Assembly: GCA_016214925.1 (NCBI GenBank)
Contig: JACRMO010000154.1
Location: forward strand, 1-6,877
DNA: 6,877 bases
Source of the DNA: Gammaproteobacteria bacterium
GTDB taxonomy: Bacteria > Pseudomonadota > Gammaproteobacteria > Thiohalobacterales > Thiohalobacteraceae
Direction of reading: 5' to 3'
Numbering within the stretch: the stretch's first letter is position 1; every line of letters starts with the position of its first letter. The notes under the pieces are model-generated. The model saw nothing but the letters and a program-made list of their open reading frames with translations, was not told where the DNA came from and made no database searches. Positions 1-6,093 of this stretch are shown here, in pieces. Both the position numbers and the translations under genes were made by a program.

Positions 1-3
1 CAT
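1..3 (-). CDS. fliR: Probable start codon of fliR (rest outside window)
   Basis: Only the start codon is visible. On the minus strand, 20 bases after the fliQ stop, there is an ATG preceded by a purine-rich GAGGCGG stretch that could serve as a ribosome-binding site. fliR, the third core subunit of the export gate, follows fliQ in nearly all gammaproteobacterial clusters, so position is the main argument. No FliR residues beyond Met can be seen, so the identity is inferred from context alone. Confidence 0.45.
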
Positions 4-23
4 ACCGCGTCCGCCTCGCCGCT

Positions 24-293
24 TCAGCCGACGAGCTGGGGAATACTTTGGAACAGGCGCACGGTGAAACTCATCAGGTTCTGCAACAGCCAGGGACCGG
101 CGATCATCAGCACAGCCGCGACAGTGATGAGCTTGGGGATAAAGGTCAGGGTCATTTCGTTGATCTGCGTCGCCGCCTGGAACATGGCGATGATCAGGCC
201 GACAACTAACGATGAAATCAGCAGCGGCCCGGCCAGCAAGGCGACAATCTCCAGCGTCTGGCGCCCCACGGTCATCACGGTTTCGGGTGTCAT
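24..293 (-). CDS. fliQ: FliQ, flagellar type III export gate subunit
   Basis: This 89-residue protein has the usual FliQ length. It has two hydrophobic segments, about residues 13-36 and 50-72, separated by a short polar turn (QAATQINEMTL, near residues 39-49) typical of the FliQ/SctS family. FliQ packs around the FliP5-FliR core in the inner membrane, forming the export gate through which rod, hook and filament subunits leave the cytoplasm. The ATG lies 10 bases after the fliP stop. A GAGGAAA ribosome-binding site overlaps that stop, which indicates translational coupling. The protein looks intact and ordinary. Confidence 0.96.
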   Translation of the reverse strand: MTPETVMTVGRQTLEIVALLAGPLLISSLVVGLIIAMFQAATQINEMTLTFIPKLITVAAVLMIAGPWLLQNLMSFTVRLFQSIPQLVG

Positions 294-303
294 GACGGTT
301 TCC

Positions 304-1047
304 TCAGACGTAGAAGCTGGAGGCCAGGGTGCCCATGATGAGCGACCAGCCGTCGATCAACACGAACAACATAATCTTGAACGGCATCGAAATGATCATC
401 GGCGACAGCATCATCATGCCCATGGACATCAGCAGGCTGGCGACCACCAGATCGATGACTAGAAACGGAATCATGATCAAGAAGCCGATCTGGAAGGCCG
501 TCTTGAGTTCGCTGGTGACGAACGCCGGCAACAGCAGCGAGAACGGCACTTGCTCGGTGGACTCGATCTTCTCGGCGCGCGCGATATCGGCGAAGGTTTC
601 CAGATCGGCATCGCGGGTCTGGCCGGTCATGAAGGCGCGAAACGGCTTCGCGGCCAGCGCGATGGCGTCCTGCGCGGGCATCTTTTCATTCAGATAAGGC
701 GTCAGTGCGGTGTCGTACACCTCGTCGAACACCGGCATCATGATGAAGAAGGTCAGCATCAACGACAGACCGACCAGGATTTGATTCGACGGCGTCTGCA
801 TGGTGCCCAGCGCCTGCCGCAGAATTGCCAGCACGATCACGATGCGCGTGAACGAGGTCATCATCATCAGCGCGGCCGGCAGGAACGTGATGGCCGTCAT
901 CATCGCCAGCACTTGAATGTTCACGGACCAGGTCTGGCCGCCGTTCGGATCGTTCTCGACGTGGAACGCGGCGAGACCGGGTTCGGCCAGCGCCAACACC
1001 GGGCTGAACAGACTCAGCAATAACAACAGCCGAGCGATGCACTTCAT
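304..1047 (-). CDS. fliP: FliP, flagellar type III export gate subunit
   Basis: This 247-residue membrane protein has the normal FliP length. It begins with a signal peptide: a basic start, a leucine-rich core at residues 6-20, and probable cleavage after ALA at 19-21. This is known for FliP and unusual among export-gate proteins. The conserved FliP block FTRIVIVLAILRQALG (66-81) is followed by TPSNQILVGLSLMLTFF. A periplasmic region (about 110-180) precedes two C-terminal hydrophobic segments (about 185-208 and 211-240). FliP forms the pentameric core of the export channel with FliR and FliQ. Its ATG overlaps the fliO stop in an ATGA arrangement, so the two genes are probably translationally coupled. 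Confidence 0.97.
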   Translation of the reverse strand: MKCIARLLLLLSLFSPVLALAEPGLAAFHVENDPNGGQTWSVNIQVLAMMTAITFLPAALMMMTSFTRIVIVLAILRQALGTMQTPSNQILVGLSLMLTFFIMMPVFDEVYDTALTPYLNEKMPAQDAIALAAKPFRAFMTGQTRDADLETFADIARAEKIESTEQVPFSLLLPAFVTSELKTAFQIGFLIMIPFLVIDLVVASLLMSMGMMMLSPMIISMPFKIMLFVLIDGWSLIMGTLASSFYV

Positions 1048-1517
1048 GATTTGTTTCTCCGTTGCAGCGCAGCAGCGAGGCTGGCCGCGAAATTATTCTT
1101 GCCGGACTTGCCGGGTTCGGTGGTTGCGATGGGCTGGTCGAGCACGTGCAGCGTTTGCACGCGCCCGGGTGCGACGCCGAGTAACAGTTGCGTCTCGCCG
1201 ACTTGAATCAGTACCACGCGTTCGCGGGTACCCATGGACAATCCGCCCAACACCCGCAACGAACCGGTCGCGGTACCGGGCATCCCGCCCATGCGACGCA
1301 TCAGCCAGGCCATGCCCACGATCAGAAACACCACCGCGAACAGACCCAGGCCCATTTTCGCCAGGCTGCCGCCCGCCAATGGCTCGACCCCTAGCGCCGG
1401 CACGTTTGAGTTCGTCGCTGTCTCCGCGGCGCGGACGACACCGCCATATACGGCCAGCAGCACGCTGCCCAATCCGGCGCTGCCGCGAAGGAAAGAACCT
1501 GCGTAGCCATCGCGCAT
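1044..1517 (-). CDS. fliO: FliO, flagellar export gate assembly protein
   Basis: This 157-residue protein sits between fliN and fliP, where fliO always lies. It has a hydrophobic, signal-like N-terminus (about 10-28), a variable Ala/Gly/Pro linker, and one clear membrane helix at about 56-73 ending in WLMRR. The C-terminal cytoplasmic domain carries the FliO pattern LRVLGGLSMGTRERVVLIQV (88-107) followed by LLLGVAPGRVQTLHVL. FliO is an accessory factor that helps FliP oligomerise; sequence conservation in the family is low. The ATG follows the fliN TAA directly (TAAATG) with no strong ribosome-binding site of its own, so expression probably depends on ribosomes finishing fliN. The exact start is moderately certain. 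Confidence 0.9.
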   Translation of the reverse strand: MRDGYAGSFLRGSAGLGSVLLAVYGGVVRAAETATNSNVPALGVEPLAGGSLAKMGLGLFAVVFLIVGMAWLMRRMGGMPGTATGSLRVLGGLSMGTRERVVLIQVGETQLLLGVAPGRVQTLHVLDQPIATTEPGKSGKNNFAASLAAALQRRNKS

Positions 1518-1943
1518 TTACTTGAGCTTCTTCACGCGTTCGGCCGGGCTCACCACGTCGGTGAGGCGGATACCGAATTTCTCGTTGACCACTACCACCT
1601 CACCATGCGCCACCAATGTACCGTTGACCAACACGTCCATCGGTTCGCCGGCCAGTCGGTCCAGCTCGACCACCGAGCCCTGATTCAATTGCAGCAGATT
1701 GCGGATGCTGATCTTGGTGCGACCGATTTCCATGGCGATGGTCACCGGGATATCCAGGATCATGTCCATGTTGCGGTCATCGTCGCGAGCAACCGGCAGA
1801 TTGTCGCTGGCCAGTGCGTCGAATTCGGCCACCTGCACTTGGGCGCCGCCCGGCTTGGCAGCCTGTTCGGACTCGGCCTGCTCGGCCAGCGCCGCACCCC
1901 AATCGTCCAGTCCACCGTCTTGACTATCCAATTCTTCGCTCAT
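1518..1943 (-). CDS. fliN: FliN, flagellar C-ring switch protein
   Basis: This 141-residue protein has an acidic, variable N-terminal tail (1-57) and a C-terminal SpoA/C-ring domain (about 60-137). Diagnostic segments are LDIPVTIAMEIGRTKISIRN (63-82), LNQGSVVELDRLAGEPMDVL (86-105) and the end region VVVNEKFGIRLTDV. FliN forms the lower part of the C-ring with FliM, helps set rotation direction, and docks the FliH-FliI export ATPase complex. It starts 16 bases after the fliM stop, with an AGCAGGT element upstream of the ATG. The length and tail fit gammaproteobacterial FliN rather than the longer FliN/FliY forms. Confidence 0.97.
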   Translation of the reverse strand: MSEELDSQDGGLDDWGAALAEQAESEQAAKPGGAQVQVAEFDALASDNLPVARDDDRNMDMILDIPVTIAMEIGRTKISIRNLLQLNQGSVVELDRLAGEPMDVLVNGTLVAHGEVVVVNEKFGIRLTDVVSPAERVKKLK

Positions 1944-1959
1944 GGCACGTACCTGCTAC

Positions 1960-2958
1960 CTAGTTGGTTGTTTGCGGCGTCGCGAATTGCTTGAGTTGGA
2001 CGCGTTCTGTGAGTTTGATGGCGCGATTACCCTGCGAGATCCCGAGCCGTCCGCGGAACACCGGGATATCCTCCGCGCGCAAGGTGACGGTATCCGGAAA
2101 ATCGATGGGTATCACATCGCCGGCCTTGAGATTCATCAAATCGCGCACGCTGATATTGGTTTCCGCGAGCACGCTGATCATTTCGATCGGCGCGCCCTTC
2201 ATCTCCTCGCGGATCGCCAACCGCCAACGGTCGTCCGTTTCGCTGCGGTCACTTTGCACACCGGCATCGAGAAGATCGCGGATCGGTTCCACCATGGAGT
2301 ACGGGAGCGTCACGTGCAATGCGCCGCCGCCGCCCTCAAGCTCGATATGAAATGTCGACACCACCACCACTTCGGTCGGACTGACGATGTTGGCGAACTG
2401 CGGATTGACCTCGGAGTTCAGATATTCGAACGTCACCGGCATCACCGGCTTCCAGGCATTCACGAGATCGGCGAATGCCTGCTGCAGAATACGTTGAATG
2501 ACGCGCTGTTCGGTCGGCGTGAATTCGCGACCCTCGATCTTGGTCGGAAAGCGGCCATCACCGCCGAAGTAGTTGTCCACCACGATAAACACCAGCTTGG
2601 GATCGAAGACGAACAAACCGGTGCCGCGCAGCGGGTTGACCTTCACCATATTGAGGCTGGTAGGCACGAACAGACTGTGTACATATTCGGCGAACTTCAG
2701 CATCTGCACGCCGCCGACGGAAATTTCCGCGGTGCGGCGCAGCATGTTGAACAGACTGATGCGGAAGTAGCGCGCGAAACGTTCGTTGATCATCTCCAGC
2801 GTGGGCATGCGCCCACGCACGATGCGATCCTGACTGGTGAAGTCGTAGTTCTGCGCTTCGCCATCGCCTAGGCCATCGTCGCCATCGGTGTCGATATCGC
2901 CGCTGCCGACCCCATGGAGGAGCGCATCAATTTCTTCTTGTGAGAGCAGATCGTTCAC
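1960..2958 (-). CDS. fliM: FliM, flagellar C-ring switch protein (GTG start)
   Basis: This 332-residue protein is of normal FliM length. The N-terminus LLSQEEIDALL (4-14) is the CheY-phosphate-binding peptide. An acidic linker (20-36) follows, then the middle CheC-like domain (about 45-240) with the conserved GGDGR turn at 132-136, and a C-terminal SpoA domain (about 250-325) that pairs with FliN. FliM relays the chemotaxis signal to FliG and so controls the rotation sense. The start codon is GTG at 2956-2958, chosen because the CheY-binding peptide follows at the expected distance and an AAGGA element lies just upstream. It begins 10 bases after the fliL stop. No missing key residues were noticed. 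Confidence 0.98.
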   Translation of the reverse strand: MNDLLSQEEIDALLHGVGSGDIDTDGDDGLGDGEAQNYDFTSQDRIVRGRMPTLEMINERFARYFRISLFNMLRRTAEISVGGVQMLKFAEYVHSLFVPTSLNMVKVNPLRGTGLFVFDPKLVFIVVDNYFGGDGRFPTKIEGREFTPTEQRVIQRILQQAFADLVNAWKPVMPVTFEYLNSEVNPQFANIVSPTEVVVVSTFHIELEGGGGALHVTLPYSMVEPIRDLLDAGVQSDRSETDDRWRLAIREEMKGAPIEMISVLAETNISVRDLMNLKAGDVIPIDFPDTVTLRAEDIPVFRGRLGISQGNRAIKLTERVQLKQFATPQTTN

Positions 2959-2968
2959 TCAGGATTCC

Positions 2969-3541
2969 TTACTGCATCACAAAGCCGGTGAAGTAGACGT
3001 TTTCCACACCGCCTTCACCGCTCTGTTCGGTCAGCACCCGGTTGACCTCCTCCAGGGATTGCTTGAGCAAGGCCTCCTTGCCCTGACGGGTGCTGAGTAC
3101 GGTCGGATCCTGGCTGGAATACAACATGAGCAGGCCGTTGCGGATGGCCGGAGTGTGTTCTTTGACCTTCTCGATCACAGCCGGATCGTGCGAGGCCACC
3201 TGCATGGTGATCTGCATGAAACGGACGCTGGCATTGCTGTCGAAATTGACGATCAGCGGGGGTTCCATAGATTGGTAGATCAGTGGCGCCTTGGCGTCAG
3301 CGGCGCCATGTTCTTTCTTTGCCGCTTAGTCTTCGCCGTGCTTCGCGCTGGCCTCCTCGGCCGCCTCGGGCTCGGCAGCATCGCCGCCACCGCCAATGAC
3401 ACCCGCGAAGTACAAGACACCTACGGTCGCGCCCACCAACAGCAACAGGCCGACCACACCGATGATGATCCACTTGAGCTTGCCCGATTTTTTGGCCGGT
3501 GCAGCAGCCTCGACATCGAGATCCAGATCTTCTTTCGCCAT
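2969..3541 (-). pseudogene. fliL: fliL interrupted by one in-frame TAA stop
   Basis: Read through, this is a 190-codon FliL frame. Codons 1-23 form an acidic/basic cytoplasmic start (MAKEDLDLD...KKSGKLK). Codons 24-50 form one membrane helix, followed by an Ala/Glu linker. The periplasmic domain holds EPPLIVNF (93-100) and ends in VYFTGFVMQ, matching the FliL C-terminal pattern. Codon 72 is TAA (plus-strand tta at 3326-3328). The 57 bases between this stop and the downstream ATG at 3266-3268 are in the same frame and encode a FliL-like linker, so there is no frameshift. GAA, AAA or CAA would restore the frame by one base change. As written, the products are a 71-residue membrane anchor and, at best, a 99-residue domain lacking an export signal. 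FliL associates with stators at the motor base and is dispensable in some bacteria. A sequencing error cannot be excluded. Confidence 0.85.
3284..3308 (-). repeat. 7-bp inverted repeat within the fliL linker, after the stop
   Basis: TGGCGCC at 3284-3290 and GGCGCCA at 3302-3308 are perfect reverse complements with an 11-base loop. In the fliL transcript the stem would begin 17 bases downstream of the in-frame TAA and end 15 bases before the next in-frame ATG. The arms also encode Gly-Ala and Lys-Ala-Pro linker residues, so the symmetry may be a by-product of GC-rich coding sequence. No T-run follows, so it is not an intrinsic terminator. Confidence 0.4.
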
Positions 3542-3550
3542 GACTCACAA

Positions 3551-3578
3551 TCCCCTGATAAAACGACTTGTCAGGGGA
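3551..3578 (-). promoter_or_regulatory. Inverted repeat covering the fliL ribosome-binding site
   Basis: TCCCCTGA and TCAGGGGA form a perfect 8-bp inverted repeat with a 12-base spacer. In the minus-strand transcript the downstream arm contains AGGGGA, the only Shine-Dalgarno-like stretch for fliL, ending 9 bases before the ATG. A transcript entering from upstream could therefore fold so that the ribosome-binding site is paired. The predicted sigma-54 start lies at about 3570, at the inner end of the upstream arm, so that shorter transcript would lack the pairing partner. The repeat could instead be a protein-binding operator. Symmetry and position are seen directly; function is inferred. Confidence 0.5.
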
Positions 3579-3580
3579 AA

Positions 3581-3596
3581 AGCAAGTCCTGTGCCA
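3581..3596 (-). promoter_or_regulatory. Sigma-54 (RpoN) promoter driving fliL and downstream genes
   Basis: The minus strand reads TGGCAC, five bases, TTGCT. GG and GC are separated by ten bases, as required for the -24/-12 elements, and only the G after TGGCAC in the extended consensus is missing (A instead). The predicted start is near 3570, giving a leader of about 30 bases before the fliL ATG. It points into the fliLMNOPQR block. Sigma-54 control with a FleQ/FlrC-type activator is well established for fli operons in polarly flagellated gammaproteobacteria. No activator-binding site was recognised. Confidence 0.85.
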
Positions 3597-3623
3597 TGGT
3601 GACGGAAAACAAAACAGCTATCG

Positions 3624-3629
3624 ATTATA
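3624..3629 (-). promoter_or_regulatory. Possible sigma-70 -10 element upstream of fliL
   Basis: A perfect TATAAT occurs in an AT-rich patch of the minus strand, with a weak CTGGAA (3 of 6 matches to TTGACA) 16 bases upstream. A start near 3617 would give a leader that includes the complete inverted repeat at 3551-3578. The poor -35 makes this a weak candidate. Confidence 0.2.
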
Positions 3630-3703
3630 GGAGGTTATATCTGATTTCCAGCAGAGTGCCGGGGCTTTGACGTGAGCTGGGCATGGCGGCCAGCCGGGAA
3701 TTT

Positions 3704-3723
3704 GGCGAGTGTTGGGGCGAGTG
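3704..3723. repeat. Two short direct repeats just after the sensor gene
   Basis: GGCGAGTG occurs on the plus strand at 3704-3711 and again at 3716-3723, with a 12-base period, immediately downstream of the sensor gene stop. No function is recognised. The copies are too short to imply a mobile element. Confidence 0.3.
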
Positions 3724-3728
3724 CTGAA

Positions 3729-5981
3729 CTAGGCGTTCAATTCCCAGGGCGACGCGCGCAGCCAATCCGTGAACTTCGCATCCGGCAAGGGCCGACTGAT
3801 GTGGTAACCCTGCACGGCGTCACAGCCCAGCTGGGTCAGCATATCCCAGGCCTGTGCATCCTCGACGCCCTCGGCGACCACGCGAAAGCCGAGGTTGTGA
3901 CCGAGGTCGATGATGGAGCGGACGATGATCGCATCGTTACCGCCCTGCGCCATATCGGCCAGAAAGGATTTGTCGATCTTCAAGGTGTTGATGGGCAGAC
4001 GCTTAAGATAGGACAGCGAGGAATAGCCGGTGCCGAAATCGTCCACCGCGACGCCCACGCCCAGGCCATGCAGATGCGCCAGGATCTCCGCGCCGCGCCC
4101 CAGATCGCCCATCAGGGTGTCTTCGGTGATCTCGATCTCCAGGCAATCGCCATCGACGCCCGCCTGTTCCAGCGCCCACTGAATGCGCTCGACCAAGCGT
4201 GGATTCTGGAACGAACGCCCCGACACATTCACTGACACCGGCATGTGGATCCCCGCATCGCGCCAAGTCTTGCATTGGCGCAGCGCGGTGACCAGCACCC
4301 AACTGGTGATGGGCGCCATGAGACCGATCTGCTCGGCAATGGGCAGGAAATGCGCCGGCTTCACCAAGCCCTGTTGCGGATGCTGCCAACGCAGCAGGGC
4401 CTCGACGCCGCAGACCTGTTTGTCCTGCATGCCGACCTTGGGCTGATAATGCAATTCGAATTCGTTGCGGTCCAGCGCGTGGCGCAGCTGACCGGAGAAG
4501 CGCAATTGCCGCGCGTTGTCGGTCTGACCGTCGGCATCGTAGAAACTGTAATGACCGTCGCTGCGCTTGGCCCGATACATGGCGACATCGGCATGCCCGA
4601 GCAGCTCGTTCACATCGTCACCGTGTTCCGGATAGACGGCGATGCCCACCGAGGCGTTGAGGAACAGTTCGCGGTCGCCACAGTGGAACGGGTGTTCGAA
4701 GCAACTCAGCACCTTGGCGGCGACCCGTTCACCGGCGCGTTCGCCACTGGGAACCGCCGGCATCAGAATCGCGAATTCGTCGCCACCCAACCGCGCCAAG
4801 GTGTCGGAATCGCGTAGTGCCGCGCGCAACCGCGCGGCGACTTGACGCAACACATCGTCGCCGACCAGATGCCCGAGTTCGTCGTTGATCATTTTGAAAT
4901 GATCGAGGTCGAGCAGCATGAGCACGACCTCGCGGCCTTCCTCGCGTCGCGAACTGGACAGCGCCTGATTGACGCGGTCGTACCACAAGGTGCGGTTGGC
5001 CAACCCCGTCAATTCATCGGTCGTGGCCTGGTGTTCCAGAACATCCAGAGCGTTGTGGGTTTCGGTGATGTCTTCGATCAGACCGTCGACGCGCTGCACA
5101 CGACGACGCCCGCTGTGCGCGGGCGTGAAGCGCAAGCTGCACCAGCGTTCCTGTTCGCCCAGCAAGTTCACGCGCGCCTGCACCTCGGCAGTTTCGCCGT
5201 CCATCGCCAACTGCCATGCGGCACCGACCTTCTCGCGGTCGTCGGCGTGGATACGATCGAAACAGGGGATGGGATCCTGATTGTCGGCCGCGCACAGTTC
5301 GCGCAAGGCCGGACTGGAATACAGTAGTTCGTGGCGACGGACATCGTAAGACCAGAGGATCAGCGGAATATTGCCGAGCAAATCTTCCACATACTCGTAG
5401 GCTGTCTGCGATTTATCGCGGGAGGCCTCCGCCTGCGTGCGCAGACTGTCCCAGTAGCCCTGCAACATCAGTCCCATATCCAGGAACACGCGTTTGATCA
5501 GCGCGGACTCGAGCGACTTCCGGTCGTCCGGTTCGATCTCCGGCAGCGAGTGAATCAGAGTATGCAGATGATTCAGATAGAGCCGGTAGGCACCCATCAC
5601 CCAGACGGGTTTTACACCGATGCAGAAATGCCGTTGACCAACCTCGGTTACACCGTCGTCATGTTCGACATTGAGTAGTTGCAGCATCTGCTGCAATTGC
5701 GAGCGCACCAGGTCGCCGATATTGCCGCCGTTACGCTCATAGGCGTAGAGCACATCGGCCGTCGCGGGATTGTCGAACAGGAAATTGTAATAGTCCTGTG
5801 CAAAGCTGGCGGCGCCTTGCGACAGCAGTTGGTGATAGGTACGGAGAACTTTCGCATCGCCGTTGCCGATCTGGAGCACGTAGTGGAATTCTTTACGCAG
5901 CTCGCGCGCAGCCAGCTGAGACATGGCCGCTTGGCCAGCCTCCGACGTCGTCCTCCGCCTGCCTCGTTTTTCTCCAGCCAT
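3729..5981 (-). CDS. Globin-coupled sensor with PAS, GGDEF and EAL domains (cyclic-di-GMP cyclase/phosphodiesterase)
   Basis: This 750-residue, apparently soluble protein has four domains. Residues 25-180 match globin-coupled sensors: YYNFLFDNP (64-72) on the distal side, and VGQRHFCIGVKPVWVMGAY (114-132) with probable heme-ligating proximal His118. Residues 199-308 form a PAS domain. Residues 315-480 form a diguanylate cyclase with intact RLGGDEF (397-403) and an RDSD product-inhibition site (390-393). Residues 495-740 form an EAL phosphodiesterase with EALLRW (527-532), Asn585, EITED (617-621), DDFGTGYSS (647-655), KIDKSF (668-673), EGVE (704-707) and QGYHISRP. Both catalytic halves look active, so the protein could make and break cyclic-di-GMP under gas-ligand control. 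Ligand and net direction are unknown. It lies between fliK and fliL. The ATG at 5981 has no Shine-Dalgarno sequence. Met20 (5924) is an alternative start, with GGAGG 14 bases upstream. Confidence 0.93.
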   Translation of the reverse strand: MAGEKRGRRRTTSEAGQAAMSQLAARELRKEFHYVLQIGNGDAKVLRTYHQLLSQGAASFAQDYYNFLFDNPATADVLYAYERNGGNIGDLVRSQLQQMLQLLNVEHDDGVTEVGQRHFCIGVKPVWVMGAYRLYLNHLHTLIHSLPEIEPDDRKSLESALIKRVFLDMGLMLQGYWDSLRTQAEASRDKSQTAYEYVEDLLGNIPLILWSYDVRRHELLYSSPALRELCAADNQDPIPCFDRIHADDREKVGAAWQLAMDGETAEVQARVNLLGEQERWCSLRFTPAHSGRRRVQRVDGLIEDITETHNALDVLEHQATTDELTGLANRTLWYDRVNQALSSSRREEGREVVLMLLDLDHFKMINDELGHLVGDDVLRQVAARLRAALRDSDTLARLGGDEFAILMPAVPSGERAGERVAAKVLSCFEHPFHCGDRELFLNASVGIAVYPEHGDDVNELLGHADVAMYRAKRSDGHYSFYDADGQTDNARQLRFSGQLRHALDRNEFELHYQPKVGMQDKQVCGVEALLRWQHPQQGLVKPAHFLPIAEQIGLMAPITSWVLVTALRQCKTWRDAGIHMPVSVNVSGRSFQNPRLVERIQWALEQAGVDGDCLEIEITEDTLMGDLGRGAEILAHLHGLGVGVAVDDFGTGYSSLSYLKRLPINTLKIDKSFLADMAQGGNDAIIVRSIIDLGHNLGFRVVAEGVEDAQAWDMLTQLGCDAVQGYHISRPLPDAKFTDWLRASPWELNA

Positions 5982-6093
5982 TGTATTTATTATGTTGTTG
6001 TTTTATCGACGGCTTGGACGGTAGCACATTTGCAATCTACTGCCCAGAGTATTTTACGCCCTAGCCGGGGCCTTGTCGGGTCCGGGTGTGTGC

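Noticed and set aside
1942..1957. TGGCACG...TGC on the plus strand near the fliN start, resembling a sigma-54 site
   Set aside because: GG and GC are nine rather than ten bases apart, and it points antisense into fliM.
1942..2871. Long plus-strand open frame (309 codons) opposite fliM
   Set aside because: The minus-strand frame is unmistakably FliM. The antisense translation is His/Arg/Asp-rich with no recognisable domain, as expected of a shadow frame in GC-rich DNA.
3266..3325. Frameshift as the cause of the broken fliL
   Set aside because: The 57 bases between the TAA and the downstream ATG are a multiple of three and translate to a FliL-like linker in the same frame, so a single nonsense codon explains the break.
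2888..3670. Plus-strand open frame of 260 codons opposite fliL and the fliL leader
   Set aside because: It runs antisense across the fliM start, fliL and the sigma-54 promoter, has no recognisable domain, and is best explained as a shadow.
3661..3728. Possible terminator after the sensor gene
   Set aside because: Only a 5-bp GCTGG/CCAGC inverted repeat with no T-run was found.
6003..6010. GTCGATAA on the minus strand upstream of the sensor gene, resembling a sigma-28 -10 element (GCCGATAA)
   Set aside because: There is no TAAA at the required distance of about 15 bases. The nearest CAAA is 18 bases upstream, so only half a promoter is present.
6061..6093. Possible terminator after fliK
   Set aside because: GC-rich CCGG repeats are present, but there is no convincing long stem and no T-run.
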